This document shows, in pieces, positions 37,586 to 50,458 of a stretch of 64,000 nt of DNA (the first letter of the stretch is position 1; each line of letters begins with the position of its first letter). Under the pieces are notes generated by a model. That model saw only the letters and a list, made by a program, of their open reading frames with translations. It made no database searches and had not been told where the DNA came from. The position numbers and the translations under genes are program-made. The stretch is from Gordionus sp. m RMFG-2023 (taxonomy: Eukaryota > Nematomorpha > Gordioida > Chordodea > Parachordodidae), in assembly GCF_954871325.1 (NCBI RefSeq), contig NC_088779.1, forward strand, positions 7,876,846 through 7,940,845, in the 5' to 3' direction.

Positions 37586-37600
37586 ACGAAGAAGAACCAA
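37586..37600 (+). CDS. array B E1 micro-exon, 15 nt
   Basis: ACGAAGAAGAACCAA lies between TATTTTAG and GTTTATAA. Phase 1 reads EEEP. The same form occurs at 44854-44868 and 46106-46120. Confidence 0.55.
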
Positions 37601-37845
37601 GTTTATAATATTTATAAAAAAATTTGTATTTTATTAATTATATTTTCTATAATAATTGAAAAACTTCTTAAAGATTTTTACCTTTCAAACAGATTTTGTC
37701 GAATATCATATTTGTTTCTCATCTCATTTTGCCGAGATCTTTTACAATGTGTTCTTAATTACATTAGTAAAATTTTAAAAGCGATAAAATAGAGGAATCA
37801 TATAATTTTCTAAATCATTTTTAATCGTAAATCATTTTGTAATAG

Positions 37846-37860
37846 TGGAGGAAGATGAAG
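37846..37860 (+). CDS. array B E3 micro-exon, variant
   Basis: TGGAGGAAGATGAAG lies between TTGTAATAG and GTAAAAAA. Phase 1 reads EEDE. The identical variant occurs at 46566-46580, also just before a long-inverted-repeat transposon. Confidence 0.6.
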
Positions 37861-37881
37861 GTAAAAAAAAAACTATACACT

Positions 37882-40618
37882 TATTCCATATCTAATCAAC
37901 TGAAGATTCAACCGCACCCTCGATTTTTTTTACAATTTCTATGATGCTAGTTATATACACTAACTAGTAATAATTAAAATTTTAATTCTCAAATTATCTT
38001 ACTTCATGAGATATGGCCATCTTTAAAAACAAATTTCAAAACACTATATTTAATTTTAAATATCCAAAACGTAATTAAGCAAACTCATAATTTTATATTT
38101 GATTAAATATCACTAAAATAGACTTTAATATGATATAATATTTATTATATTAAAAATAGATCTATTACCAGAAACCTGTAATAGAAAATCGTATATGGTT
38201 ATAAAATAAAAATAGTTCCTTTTTTTCTTTCAAATTTTTTTTACAGATAGACATTATATTTTTTAATGTTTGTATAGATTGGGACAAGTAATGGGCCAAT
38301 AGCTATTAAACTTTAAATTTAAGTAGGATGGCTTACATCCTATATTATACAAATATAGAGTAATTATTTTTTTAAAAAATGTGAGCAAATGTGAAAATAG
38401 CATTAAAACAAAAATCTTAAAAAATCTGATTTTACCAAATTGTATTGTATGATTCTATATATAACGCAAAAGCCTTAAATTCGAAGCATTATAAGTAATA
38501 AATAATAAAATTTTGTAAAACGTAATTAACAACAATATCATGAAACCAAGTATAATAATTCTGGATGACCTTGCAAAGTAATAGAATTTTAAATTTTTAT
38601 AATTTTGACGAAAACAGCAGACATATGCCTAGTATGAATAATTTGATACCAATGCAAGTTAATGGAAAAAAGAATGAAGTGCAAAAGAGATTAGTTTTAT
38701 GTAATATAAAAGAATTATTTAACAATTTTAAAGAAATAAATAGTAATATAAAAGTTATAGCAAGTTTGCTATCATGAGGAACTGTATTTTAGCAGGCGAG
38801 TCTAGAACTCATACAATGTGCATCTGCACTTCATCAAAATTTTAAATTAATTATAATTGGTAAATTATATAAGTTAACTGCAAACCAGCATAACTATCCA
38901 CTTCTTCCATTAAAAAATTATAAACATTACATTGTTCAGTCTATGCAATACTCAGCCTTGGTGTCACCTAAGGAAATTCCAAATGTGTTCCGGCATATTG
39001 GAACTTAAAGAAAGACCACATTTATTGTATGATAATAATTCCATAGATTATAAAACATTTAAACAATGGTGGGTACAGACCATCCCACCCATGAAACGTT
39101 AACTAAGTCCGCCAGCGAATTTGTGGAGTAGATGATTGAAAAATTAAATATTTTAATACTACATGCATTTATTTCTTCGGAACATTCTTCATTTTTTAAG
39201 TCATTAAAATCGGATGTGAAGGATGGGGAAATATCCGATTTTGCAGAGAGCTAAGCTTTTCTAGTTAATGATCAGGCTCAAGATTTCCATTAGATTAACA
39301 ATAAAGCAATACTTCATCCATTTATGATTTATTACTGTGAAATAGATATCACCAAACATGTAGATTAATTGGTTATATCAGATAGTATAAAAACAATATT
39401 TGATCCTTCTATTTATTTCATATAAATTAATTATATTCTTGAAAGAAAGATTTGATAAGATTTCAATAATTTTTTATTTTTTCTGATGGAGCTGTTACCC
39501 AGTTTAAAAATATCTACTTACATTATAATGATTTAGGGGTCAAGGCAGAATAGCATTTTTTTGCAACTGCACATGGCAAAACTCCTTTCGATAATTTAAG
39601 AGGAATTACTAAGAGGTTGACCTATAGAGCAAGCCTGATATGTCCTTATGAAAATCATATACTACTCAAATGGATTACATAATTATGCGAGAAATAATAT
39701 ATCGGGGGTTAATTTATATTTGTCAGCAACATAGAATATTTAAGAATTAAAAATCCATCTCGAAAATAGAATTATAACGGCCAAACATATTCCCGGGTGA
39801 CAAAAATACCAATGATTTATTCGAATGGAAGAAAAAATGAAAGTCAAATTTTATTCTAATTCATAAGATTATTTAATGTAATATTATATAATTAATATGT
39901 TTATCTCAATATTAATTTCTCATTGATATTCATGTAATAAATAATTAGCAAAATAAAGTTATAAATATTTTTAAAATTATTTTCTTACTAAAATAAAATA
40001 GTTAAACTTAAATATTAAATATGACACATTGTGTAGTGATCTGCATAGGGCAAATTTTTCTAACACGGATTTAAAGGTTTATATAAAAATATATCCGGTC
40101 CAATCCCAAACAAATTTACTTTAAACTTGTTTCGTAAATTACTATATATTTGGTATAATATAGAATTTAAGGCATTTTACTTATATTTAAAGTGTAATAT
40201 CTATTGGCCCAGTACATACCCCAATATAGGAATTTGTACAAATATTAAAAAGTATAATGTCTATCTGTAATAAAAGAATTAAAAAAGCAATTTTTATATA
40301 GCCATGGTTTTCTATTTCAGGGTTTTGGCAATAGACCTTTTTTCAATAAAATAAATTTTACATCATATTAAAGGGTTTTTCTAAAGGTATTTAATAAGAT
40401 TTAAATTGTGTTGCTTTATTACCTTTTTAGATATATAAAATTAAATATAATGTATTTATGAATTTTCGATATACTAAAGATGGTCAGTAAGCTGACTTGA
40501 AAAGTAAAATTTTATATTTTTATTAATTAGTGTATATAATATTAACATATAAATTTTTAAAAAAATCAAAGGGGTTTGATTGAGAAAAGACATTTTTTGG
40601 TTGATTTAATATAGAATA
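37882..40618 (+). mobile_element. DNA transposon with long inverted repeats, copy 1
   Basis: The left end starts TATTCCATATCTAATCAAC. The complement of the right end starts TATTCTATATTAAATCAAC. Inverted similarity continues inward for about 200 bp, including TTATATACACTAA and GACCATCTTT/GGCCATCTTT blocks. It lies directly after a cassette E3. Inside is a decayed plus-strand transposase-like gene. The superfamily and target duplication are not resolved. Confidence 0.75.
38565..39700 (+). pseudogene. transposase-like relic of the long-inverted-repeat element, copy 1
   Basis: An open piece at 38565-38777 (VQKRLVLCNIKELFNNFKEI) is followed by broken blocks: LHQNFKLIII, FSDGAVTQFKN, then HFFATAHGKTPFDNL near 39555. 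These resemble a transposon-derived protein family common in aphid and cnidarian genomes, with HQN(V)KLM and HFFATSHGK motifs (recalled, not searched). Many stops are present. Confidence 0.6.
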
Positions 40619-41452
40619 CTATCTATATAAATGATTTAATATTAAGTGCCTATTAACTATCTGCATGGATTGATAATATTCATGTATATCAAACCCTCTT
40701 ATATTATATTATAGCTTTCTTTAAATTAAATAATCATCTTTATAAAATATGTACCTCATATCTATAAATGTAAAAAAATAATTTAAAAATATATTTTATT
40801 TCCACCCATCAACCTATTAATTAATATGTTTGATATGGTAAAGTGGTATACATTATTACATTTGCATTTATATATTATCTCTAAAATTTAAATATAGGCA
40901 TTAGTTTAAATGAAAAATGATTGTTTATTTCTTGATATTTCTATTTTATCTTATATTTTTGTTCTACTGACGAAATATGAAACAAAGCAGTTAAATAAAC
41001 ATAGCTAAAACACCCAAATCACAACATTTTTAACTTGGAATTTTTTATTATATCTCTTGAGCGTTTTAGAAATAGCCTTTACCTTGTATTGGTCCATAAG
41101 CTAGTTTATACTGCTCAAAGATTGTATATGATGTTTCTCTTAGGTTACCTTCAAATTCTTAACTAAATTATATATAATTTGAAAGAGTTCAGACTTAGCT
41201 CTATAGGTTGTTGATAAAATTGATCTATTACTAGAGGAAAACACCTACGCCGATAAAAATATTTAAAAACATCAATGCAAAGAAAGTTTACTAAAGTTAT
41301 ATTTCTATATCTATATAAACATTAAACATTTATACGACGGATGGGCTGTGCTAAAATTTTTATTACAGAAACTTATGTCAAATACTTTTTCTATCCATGC
41401 TCCAGAGCATTATTTAAGTAATTAAATTTAAATATATATTTATTAAATATAG

Positions 41453-41467
41453 CCGAAGAAGTACAAG
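41453..41467 (+). CDS. array B E1 micro-exon, 15 nt
   Basis: CCGAAGAAGTACAAG lies between AAATATAG and GTTTAATA. Phase 1 reads EEVQ. Confidence 0.55.
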
Positions 41468-41930
41468 GTTTAATATAATATTTATAATAAATAGGTATTT
41501 TTATAATTATATATCCTATTAATTGAAAAACTTCTTAAAGATTAATACTTTTTAAACAGGTTTTGAATATCTTATCTGTTTTTTACCTCATTTTCAATAG
41601 ATCCCTTTTCACGATGTACCAAATCTAATAATCTAATTTTTTCCATTCAAATCGGCGGGCATGTGTAACCAAATGTAGTTTAAAAATAGAATTTTTTTGT
41701 GATATTTAAATGCATCATAATATATTGATTAGAGATTAAACACTGAAATTTAAATCTATAATTCATCTTTTGAAATCTTTTTAAAGTTATAAACATATTG
41801 ATTTTATTGTTTATCGATTATATATTCTGAAGGAGATTATAACTATATCCTAACATTAAATATAAGAGATAAAATAGAGGGATCATATAATTTTATAATA
41901 ATATTTAATCGATAAATCATTTTGTATTAG

Positions 41931-41945
41931 TTGAGGAAGCTGAAG
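41931..41945 (+). CDS. array B E3 micro-exon, consensus form
   Basis: TTGAGGAAGCTGAAG lies between TTTGTATTAG and GTAAAAAT. Phase 1 reads EEAE, while the frame shifted by one base meets TGA. Identical copies are at 43860-43874 and 50459-50473. Confidence 0.65.
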
Positions 41946-42772
41946 GTAAAAATAACTATATTCTTTCTATCTAAATGATTTTTATTTTAAATGCCTATCA
42001 ACTAATTATATGAATTTATAATATCCCTGTATATAAAACTTTCTGATATTGTATTATAGCTATCTTTTATAAATTAAATAGTCATCTTAATATACTATAC
42101 ATCTTATCTTTAAATAAAAATAATAATTTTAAAAATATTTTACTTCCATAACTTTAGAGGTTAGTATGTTTAAATAAAATGGTAAAGCGGTTTACATTAT
42201 TGCATTGGCATTTAAATATTATCTCCAAACTTTAAATATTAGCTAGAGTTTAATTGAAAAGAGATCTTTTATTTTTTGTTATTTATATTTAATTTAATCT
42301 TATATTTTTGTTCTACGAATCATATTTCTCTTCATTAATGCAACAGAAAATTTAAATTAGCATAGCTAAATCACTACAATCACAACATATTTAATCAACT
42401 TGTTTAATCTGTTCTTATATCCCATAAGAGTTTTGGAACTAGCCTTTGCCTTTTGTAGGTCCTTCCTGTCCAAAAATTAGATTATTTTCAATTTCTTTTC
42501 TAAATTAGATAAGATTAGAAATAATCTAAGCTTCTATGGGTTCTTGTTATAATTGATCTATTACTAGAAGAAGAAAATATAAAAATATTTTAAAAATTAA
42601 ATGGAAAGTAAGTTTACTAAAGTTATATTTCTATGTCTATATAAAACATATAAACGACAGCTGTGCTTTCTAAAATTTGATTATAGGCTAAACTTATTGC
42701 AAACATTTTTTCTATTTATGCTCCAGAATATTATGATAATTTAATGTAAACTTATATTTATTAAATAACTAG

Positions 42773-42787
42773 CCGAAAAGTTACCAG
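42773..42787 (+). CDS. array B E1 micro-exon, 15 nt
   Basis: CCGAAAAGTTACCAG lies between AATAACTAG and GTTTAATA. Phase 1 reads EKLP. Confidence 0.55.
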
Positions 42788-43143
42788 GTTTAATATAATA
42801 TTTATAAAAAATATATATCTTATTAATTTATTTCCTATATTAATTGAAAAACTTCTTAAAGATTATTACTTTTTAAACAAGTTTCTTTAAATATCTTATC
42901 TGTTTCTCATCTCATTTTGCCGAGATCCTATTCCATGGTGTACCAAATCTAATAATCTATTTTTTTGTCTATTCAAATCGGCGGGCATTTGTAAAAAAAA
43001 TATAGTTTAAAAATATAATTTTTTAGTGATATTTAAATGCATCATAATATAGGGATTATCAATAAAACCCTCAAATTTAATCTATAATTCATCTTTTAAA
43101 ATCCCTGTAAAGTTATAAATATAAGGATTTTATTGTTTACCGA

Positions 43144-43727
43144 CAGTGTCTACATAACAGTATTTTCACTGGATGCAAACCACCTTTAAAACCTTTGCCT
43201 ATTTCCTAAAAAATTAACGCCGCCTTTGGTGGCGGTGTCTTTTTATTATTATTTTCACCCTTTTAATTTATTGATACTATTTTCAGAGAATTTAGAAAAG
43301 AATAACTTAAATTAATCTATCTCTACTACCAACTATCGATATTTTATGAATATAAAGAATTTATTTTTTAGATAATAAATTCAATTAAAACCTCTATTAT
43401 TTACAATGAATTAATTATTATGGCATTATGAGCTTGCTGAAATATCGAAACCTTTTAGATTACTTTGCAAAGGATAGCAGAATGTTTTATTTAGAAAACA
43501 ATGTGTATGATTGTTTTCAATATATAGATTTGGTCGATGAATTGTTTTATAATAATTCTATAATAAAGTATTAATTTTTACAGCAATAAATTTTGTCCTA
43601 TTTGATCTCTAAATTTAATAGATAACCCCCCCCCCCCCCATTTATCCTACCCGCGTTAAAGCAAACTACATACACCCCTCAAAAAATAGGATGCAAACTG
43701 TTCCTACCCCTCCCGATGTAGACGCTG
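43144..43727. mobile_element. hAT-type MITE, 584 bp
   Basis: The ends CAGTGTCTACAT and ATGTAGACGCTG are near-perfect inverted repeats. They are flanked by TTTACCGA (43136-43143) and TTTAACGA (43728-43735), an 8-bp target duplication with one mismatch. Other cassettes read TTTACCGATTATGTATTCTG uninterrupted here. It is non-coding. It contains a GC-rich hairpin (GCCGCC...GGCGGT near 43220) and a run of about 14 cytosines near 43626. Confidence 0.85.
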
Positions 43728-43859
43728 TTTAACGATTATGTATTCTGAAAAAGATTCTAACTATATCCTTAATTACATTAGCAGAATTTTAAAAGCGTTA
43801 AAATAGAGGAATCATATAACTTTATAATACATTTTAAATTGCAAATCATTTTGTAATAG

Positions 43860-43874
43860 TTGAGGAAGCTGAAG
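43860..43874 (+). CDS. array B E3 micro-exon, consensus form
   Basis: TTGAGGAAGCTGAAG lies between TTTTGTAATAG and GTAAAAAA. Phase 1 reads EEAE. Confidence 0.65.
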
Positions 43875-43949
43875 GTAAAAAAAAACAATATTTTATCTAT
43901 ATAAATGATTATATTTTACGTGCCTATCAAATATATAAGGATTAATAAT

Positions 43950-44101
43950 ATAAGGTCAAAACTTAATTGACACCATAAGGTAAGAGATAATATAAAGAAG
44001 TATAAATTAGATAAAAGCGATAGTATGAATAACATAAAGTGGAGAGAGATATTGAAGTAGCTTACCACCAGAAAAGGTGAAAGCTAAAGAGAAAAAAAGA
44101 A
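43950..44101 (+). mobile_element. 5'-truncated RTE LINE 3' end
   Basis: AGTATGAATAACATAAAGTG...CAGAAAAGGTGAAAGC matches the 3' end of the LINE at 8.3-11.85 kb (about 11765-11830). It is followed by an A-rich tail. It interrupts a cassette intron. Confidence 0.8.
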
Positions 44102-44853
44102 ATATATCCCTGTATATCTGATCCTCTGATATTGTATTATAGCTATCTTCTTTAAATTAAATACTCATTTTTATATATACTATGTTCCTTATAGCTTTAA
44201 ATAAAAAAATATTTTACTTCAATCCATCAGCCTATAGGTTAATATATTTAAATGTTAAAGTAAAGTCATTCACATTATTATATTTACATTTAAATATTAT
44301 CTCCAAACTTTAAATATAATCATGAGTTTAAATGAATGTTTTTTTATTTCTTGATATTTTTATTTTCTTTCTTATATTTTTGTTCTACTAAACAAATTTC
44401 TCTTAATTAGTGCAACAAAGCAATTATATCAACGTATCTAAAACACCCCTATCACAAAATTTATTTAATCAACTTGGAATTTTATATCTGATCTTTCCCG
44501 CGTTTGGATAGCCTTTGCCCTTTGTGGATCCATAAGCTATGTATATCCTACCCAAATATATATGACGTTTGTTATCTTCAATTTCTTATCGAAATTAGAT
44601 TAGATTAGAAATAGTCGAAGCTTAGCTCTATAGGTTCTTGATATAATTGATCTATTACTAGAAGATAATACCTCGGCTGTTAAAAATATTTTAAAAAATA
44701 AATATGAAGTTTACTAACTTTATATTTCTATGTCTTTATAAAACATATATACGAGCTGGGCTTTGCTAAAATTTTGATTAGCAGGGAAACATATGCCAAA
44801 TACTTTTTTATCACTTTTATTATTAATGTAAACTTAAATTTATTATAAACAAG

Positions 44854-44868
44854 ACGAAGAAGAACCAA
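44854..44868 (+). CDS. array B E1 micro-exon, 15 nt
   Basis: ACGAAGAAGAACCAA lies between ATAAACAAG and GTTTAATA. Phase 1 reads EEEP. Confidence 0.5.
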
Positions 44869-45346
44869 GTTTAATATAATATTTATGAAAAATATGTATT
44901 TTATTAATTACATTTCCTATAATAATTGAAAAATTCCTTAAAGATTTTTACCTTTCAAACAGGTTTCGTCGAATATCATATTTATTTTTCATCTCATTTT
45001 GCAGAGATCTTTTACACGGAATACCAAATCTAATAATCTAATTTTTTTAATACAAATCATAGGGCATTTGTATCCAAATATAGTTTAAAAAAGGAACCTT
45101 TGAGTGATTTTTAAATGCATCATCATATAGGAATTATAGATAAAACCCTCAAATTTTAATCTATAATTCATCTTTTAAAATCTCTATATATTATAAACAT
45201 ATGAATTTTATTGTTTACCAATTGTGTATTCTGATAAGAGATTCTAACTCTATTCTTAATTAAATTATTATAATTTTAAAAGCGATAAAATAGAGGAATA
45301 ATATAATTTTATAAATCATTTTAAATTGTTAATCATTTTGTAATAG

Positions 45347-45361
45347 TTGAGGAAACTGAAG
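45347..45361 (+). CDS. array B E3 micro-exon, 15 nt
   Basis: TTGAGGAAACTGAAG lies between TTTGTAATAG and GTATAAAA. Phase 1 reads EETE. Confidence 0.6.
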
Positions 45362-46105
45362 GTATAAAAAATTATCTATATAAGTGATTATATTTTACTG
45401 CCTATCAATAGTTATATGGATTAATCATATCTCTGTATATCTTATCTTTATTTTATTATATCTTTTTTCTTTTATTAAATACTTATTTTTATACATTATT
45501 TACTATATATATTTAAATAAAAAAAATATATTTAAAAAATGTTTTACTTCTATCCATCAGCTTATAGGTTAATATGTTTAAATGATAATGTAAAGATTTA
45601 CATATTTATATTTACATTTAAATATTATCTCCAATTTAAATGAAAAATGATTTTTTATTTCTTCATTTTTATTTTCTTTTATTTATATTTATGTTACCCC
45701 AATAACAATTTATTTAATACTTGAAATTTTATATCAAGTATATCTAACGTTTTGGAAGTAGCCTTAATATTTTGTGGGTACATAAGCTATTATATCCTGC
45801 CCAAATATTGAGTATGACGTTGGTTACCTTCAATTTATCTAAAATAGATTAGATTAGAAATACTCGAAGCTTAACTCTATAGGTTCTTAATATAAATGAT
45901 CTATTACTAGAATATAATACCTCGGCTGTTAAAAATATTTTAAAAAATATATATGAAATTTATTAACTGTATATTTCTATGTCCATATAAAACATATATA
46001 CGACGGCTGGGCTTTGCTAAAAATTTGATTAGCAGGATAACATATGCCAAATACCTTTTTTATCCTTTGTAATATAATTGTAAACTTATATTTATTATAA
46101 ACTAG

Positions 46106-46120
46106 ACGAAGAAGAACCAA
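46106..46120 (+). CDS. array B E1 micro-exon, 15 nt
   Basis: ACGAAGAAGAACCAA lies between AAACTAG and GTTTAATA. Phase 1 reads EEEP. Confidence 0.55.
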
Positions 46121-46565
46121 GTTTAATATAATATTTATAAAAAAATATGTATTTTATTAATCAAAAATTTCTTAAAGATTTTTACCTTTCAAACAGTCGA
46201 ATATCATATTTGTTTTTGATCTTATTTTGCAAAGATCTTTTACACGGAATACCAAATCTAATAAAATAATTTTTTTTACCATACAAATTATAGGGCATTT
46301 GTGTCCAAATATAGTTTAAAAAAGGAATTTTGAGTGATTTTTAAATGCATCATCATATAGGAATTATAGATAAACCCTTAAATTTTAATTTATAATTCAG
46401 CTTTTAAAATCACTATAAAGTTATAAACATATGGATTTTATTGTTTACCAATTATGTATTCTGGAAGAGATTCTAACTATATTCTTAATAAAATTTTTAA
46501 AGCGCTAAAATAGAGGAATCATAAATTTTATAAATCATTTTTAATCGTAAATCATTTTGTTATAG

Positions 46566-46580
46566 TGGAGGAAGATGAAG
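46566..46580 (+). CDS. array B E3 micro-exon, variant
   Basis: TGGAGGAAGATGAAG has AG/GT borders and reads EEDE in phase 1. It is the paralogue of 37846-37860, 8720 bp away. Confidence 0.6.
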
Positions 46581-46602
46581 GTAAAAAAAACAACTAAACT
46601 CT

Positions 46603-49277
46603 TATTCCATGAAGATTTAACCGCACCCTAAATTTTTTTTAAATTTCTATGATGCTAGTATATACACTAGCTAGTAAAAACCAAAAATTTTAATTCTCAA
46701 ATTTATGAGATATGGCCATCTTTATAAACAAATTCCAAAATACGCTATATTTAATTTCAAATATCTCAAAAAGTAATTAAGTTAAAGACATAATTTATAT
46801 TTTATTAAATAGCAAAAATATTAAAAATAATTCTATTACCAGAAACCAGTAATAGAAAACCGTATAAAGTTATAGAATAAATATTGTTCTTTTTTTATCT
46901 TTCAAATTTTTTTAACAGATACACATTTATTTCTTAATGTTTGTACAAAATCCTAAGAGTTATTAAACTTTAAATATAAGTAGTATGGCATCATATATTA
47001 TACCAAATATAGAGTAATTATTCTTTTTAAAAAAGTGTGCAATATATGTGAATAATAGCATTAAAATTAAATCCTAAAAAATTTGATTTATACCAAATTG
47101 TATTTTATGATTTTAAATATAACGCAAAACGCCTTAATTTCGAAGCATTATAAAGAATAAATAATCAATTTTGTAAAAAATAATATAGTAACAACAATAT
47201 AATGAAAAAAGTAGAATAATTCAGGATGACGTTGCAAATAAAGTAATAGAATTTCATAATTCTGACGAAAACAGCAGACTTATGCTAGATATGAATAATT
47301 TTATATCAAAGAAAGTTAATAAAACCAAGTGCATAAGAGATTAGTTTTATGTAATATAAATGAATTATGTACCAATTTTAAAAAAATAAACAATAATATA
47401 AAAATAGGTTTTAGCAAGTTTGCTATCATGAGACCAAAAAACTCTATTTTAGCAGGCGAATCTGAAACGCATACAATGTGCATCTGCACATTTCATCAAA
47501 ATTTTAAATTAATTATAATTGATTGTAAATTATATAGTTTAACTGCAAACCAGAATAACTATCCAATTCCTCCCTTAAAAAATTATAAACATTACATTGT
47601 ACATAGTCTATACAATCTAGCCCAGCCTTGGTATTACTTAAGGAAATTATGTGTCCCGGCATATTGCAACTTAAAAAAAGACCATATTTATTGTATGATA
47701 ATAATGCCATAATATATAAACATTTACACAATGGTGGCTGCAGATGGTACCACCCTCGAAACGTTAACTAAGTCCGCAAGCGAATTTGTGGAGTGTCTGA
47801 TTAAAAAATTAAATATTTTATTTCCACATGCATTTATTTTTTCGGAATAATCTTCATTTTTTAAGTCATTAAAATCGAATTTGAAGGATGGGAAATGTCT
47901 ATTCCTATTTTGCAGAGAACTACACTTTTCGAGTGGATAATCAGGCTCAAGGTTTCCATTAGACTAATAATAAAGCAATACTTCATCCATTTATAATTTA
48001 TTACCGCGAAAGTGATAACATCAAACATGTAGGTTATGTGGTTATATCAGATTGTCTAAAACACAATATTTGATCCATTTATTTCATATAAATTAGTTAT
48101 ATTCTTGAAAAAAGATTTGATAAGATATCAATAATTTTTTATTTTTCTGATGGAGCTGTTACCCAGTTTAAAAATAAAAAACTTTGTAAACCTCTATAAA
48201 CATTATAATAATTTAGGGATCAAGGCAGAATGACATTTTTTTGCAACTGCACATGGCAAAACTCCTTTCGATAGTTTAAGGGGAATTACTAAGAAATTGG
48301 CCTATAGAGCAAGCCTGGACTTATGAAAATCATATACTAACTCGAATGGATTATATAATTATTCGATAATTAATATCCCGGGGATTAATTATATATTTGT
48401 CAGCAACATTGAATATTTAAGAATGGAAATCCATCTCGGAAATAGATTTTACACGGCCAAACGTATTCCGGAGGACAAAAATACCATTCATTTTTTCCAA
48501 TGGAAGAAAAAATGAAATTCAAATTTTATTCTAATTCATAAAATTATTTAATGTATTATATTATTTAATTAATATATTTATCACAATATTAATTTCTCAT
48601 TGATATTCATGTAATATAAATAATTAGATAAAGTTATAAATATTTTTAAATATATTTTCTTACTAAAATAAAAACTTATATATTAAATATGAAATATCTA
48701 CTAGTGATCTGCATAGGGCATATATTTTTAACACGGCCTATAAAAGATATATCCGGCCCGATTCCAAACAAATTTTCTTTTTATTTGTTTCGTAAATTAC
48801 TATATATTTGGTATAATATAGGATTTAAGGCATATTACTTATATTTATAGTGTAATAACTATTGGCTTAGTACATATGCCAATCTAGGAATTTGCACTAA
48901 TAATTAAAACTATAATGTCTATTTGTAATGAAAGAAATTAAAAAAGCAATTTATATTTTATAGCCATGGGTTTCTATTTCAGGGTTTTGGTAATAGACTT
49001 GTTTTCAATAAAATATTTTATATAATTATTAAAGGACTATTCTAGAGATATTTAATAAGATTTAAATCGTGTTTTTTGCTAAGATATTTAAAAATAAATA
49101 TAGTGTATTTTGGAATTTTCGCGTTTCTAAAGAACCATATTTCACGAAGTAATCCTATTTGAAAAGTAAAATTTATATTTTTATTAGTTAGTGTATATAC
49201 TATTAACATAAAAATATTAAAAAAATCGAAGGGGTGGGTTGAGAATAGACTTTTTTTGGTTGATTTAATATGGAATA
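46603..49277 (+). mobile_element. DNA transposon with long inverted repeats, copy 2
   Basis: It has the same ends as copy 1 (TATTCCATGAAG left, TATTCCATATTAAATCAACC as complement of the right end), the same interior and the same location after the EEDE-type E3. It was therefore duplicated with the cassette rather than inserted twice. Confidence 0.75.
47329..48450 (+). pseudogene. transposase-like relic, copy 2
   Basis: An open piece at 47329-47712 has KRLVLCNINELCTNF, then IGFSKFAIMRPKNSILAGES, THTMCICTFHQNFKLIII and LKNYKHYIVHSLYNL. Later broken blocks include FFATAHGKTPFD near 48240. Better preserved than copy 1, it identifies the family blocks (SKFA.(L/M)RPK and C.C..HQN.KL). It is disrupted downstream. 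Confidence 0.65.
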
Positions 49278-50458
49278 CTATCTATATAAATGATTTTTTT
49301 TAAAGTTACTATCAACTATTTGTATATTGATAATTTACACTTATATCAAACCCTCTGATATTATGTTATAGCTTTCTTTAATTAAATAATGATCTTTATA
49401 TAATATGTACCTCATATCTAGATATTTTATTTCCACCCATCAACCTATTAATTAATATGTTTAAATGATATTGTAAAGTGGTTTACATTATTACATTTGC
49501 ATTTAAATATTATCTCCAAACTTTAAATATGATCATTAGTTTAAGAAAAGTGATTGTTTATTTCTTCATATTTCTATTTTATCTTATATTTTTGTTCTAT
49601 TGACGAAATTTCTTTTGATTAGTGCAACAAAGCATATAAATTAACATAGCTAATACATTTTGTGGGTCCATGCTATTATATTATGCTCAATGATTGTGTA
49701 TGACGTTTCTATTAAGTTACCTTCAAATTCTTAATCAAATTATATAGGATTTGAAAGAGTGGCATGGATCTATAGGTTTTTGATAAAATTGGTCTATTAC
49801 TAGAGGAAATAACCTCTGTTGATAAAAATATTTTAAAAAATAAATGCGAAGAAAGTTTACTAAAGTTATATGTCCATATAAACATTTATATGGTGTGGGC
49901 TATGCTAAATTTTGACTACAGGGAAACTTATGCTGTATTAAAGAAATTAAGTTTAAATATATATTTATTTAATAACTAGCCGAAGAAGTATCAGGTTATT
50001 TACAAAAAATATGTATTTTTATAATTATATTTCATATCTTAATTGAAAAACATCTAGAAAATCTTTAATATTATTACTTTTCAAACAGGTTTCTTTGAAT
50101 ATCTTATCTGTTACTCACCTCATTTTGCCGAGATCATTTACCACGATATACCAAATATGATTTAATTTTTTGTCAATTCAAATCGGTGGGCATTTGTAAT
50201 TAAATATAGTTTCAAAATAGAATTTTTTAGTGATATTTAAATTCATATATTGATTAGAGATAAAACACACAAATTTAAATCTATAATTCATCTTTTAAAA
50301 TCTTTATAAATCATAAACATATGGATTTATTGTTTACCGATTCTGAAAGAGATTATAACTATATCCTTAATTACATTAGTCGAATTTTAAAAGCGATAAA
50401 ATAGAGGGATCATATAATTTTATAAATAATTTTTAATAGATTAATCAATTTGTATTAG

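Larger units (their letters stand above)
40619..42772 (+). other. array B cassette between transposon copy 1 and E1 at 42773
   Basis: E1 lies at 41453-41467 (EEVQ) and E3 at 41931-41945 (EEAE). The E4-like stretch near 41077 and the E5-like stretch near 41560 contain stops. The remainder is intron-like. Confidence 0.5.

Noticed and set aside
37882-40618. Polinton or virus-like origin of the long-inverted-repeat element
   Set aside because: It is only 2.7 kb, with one transposase-like relic and no polymerase, ATPase or capsid gene.
43205-43245. Bacterial-type terminator (GCCGCC hairpin then T-run)
   Set aside because: It lies inside a eukaryotic hAT MITE. It is more likely the element's own hairpin.
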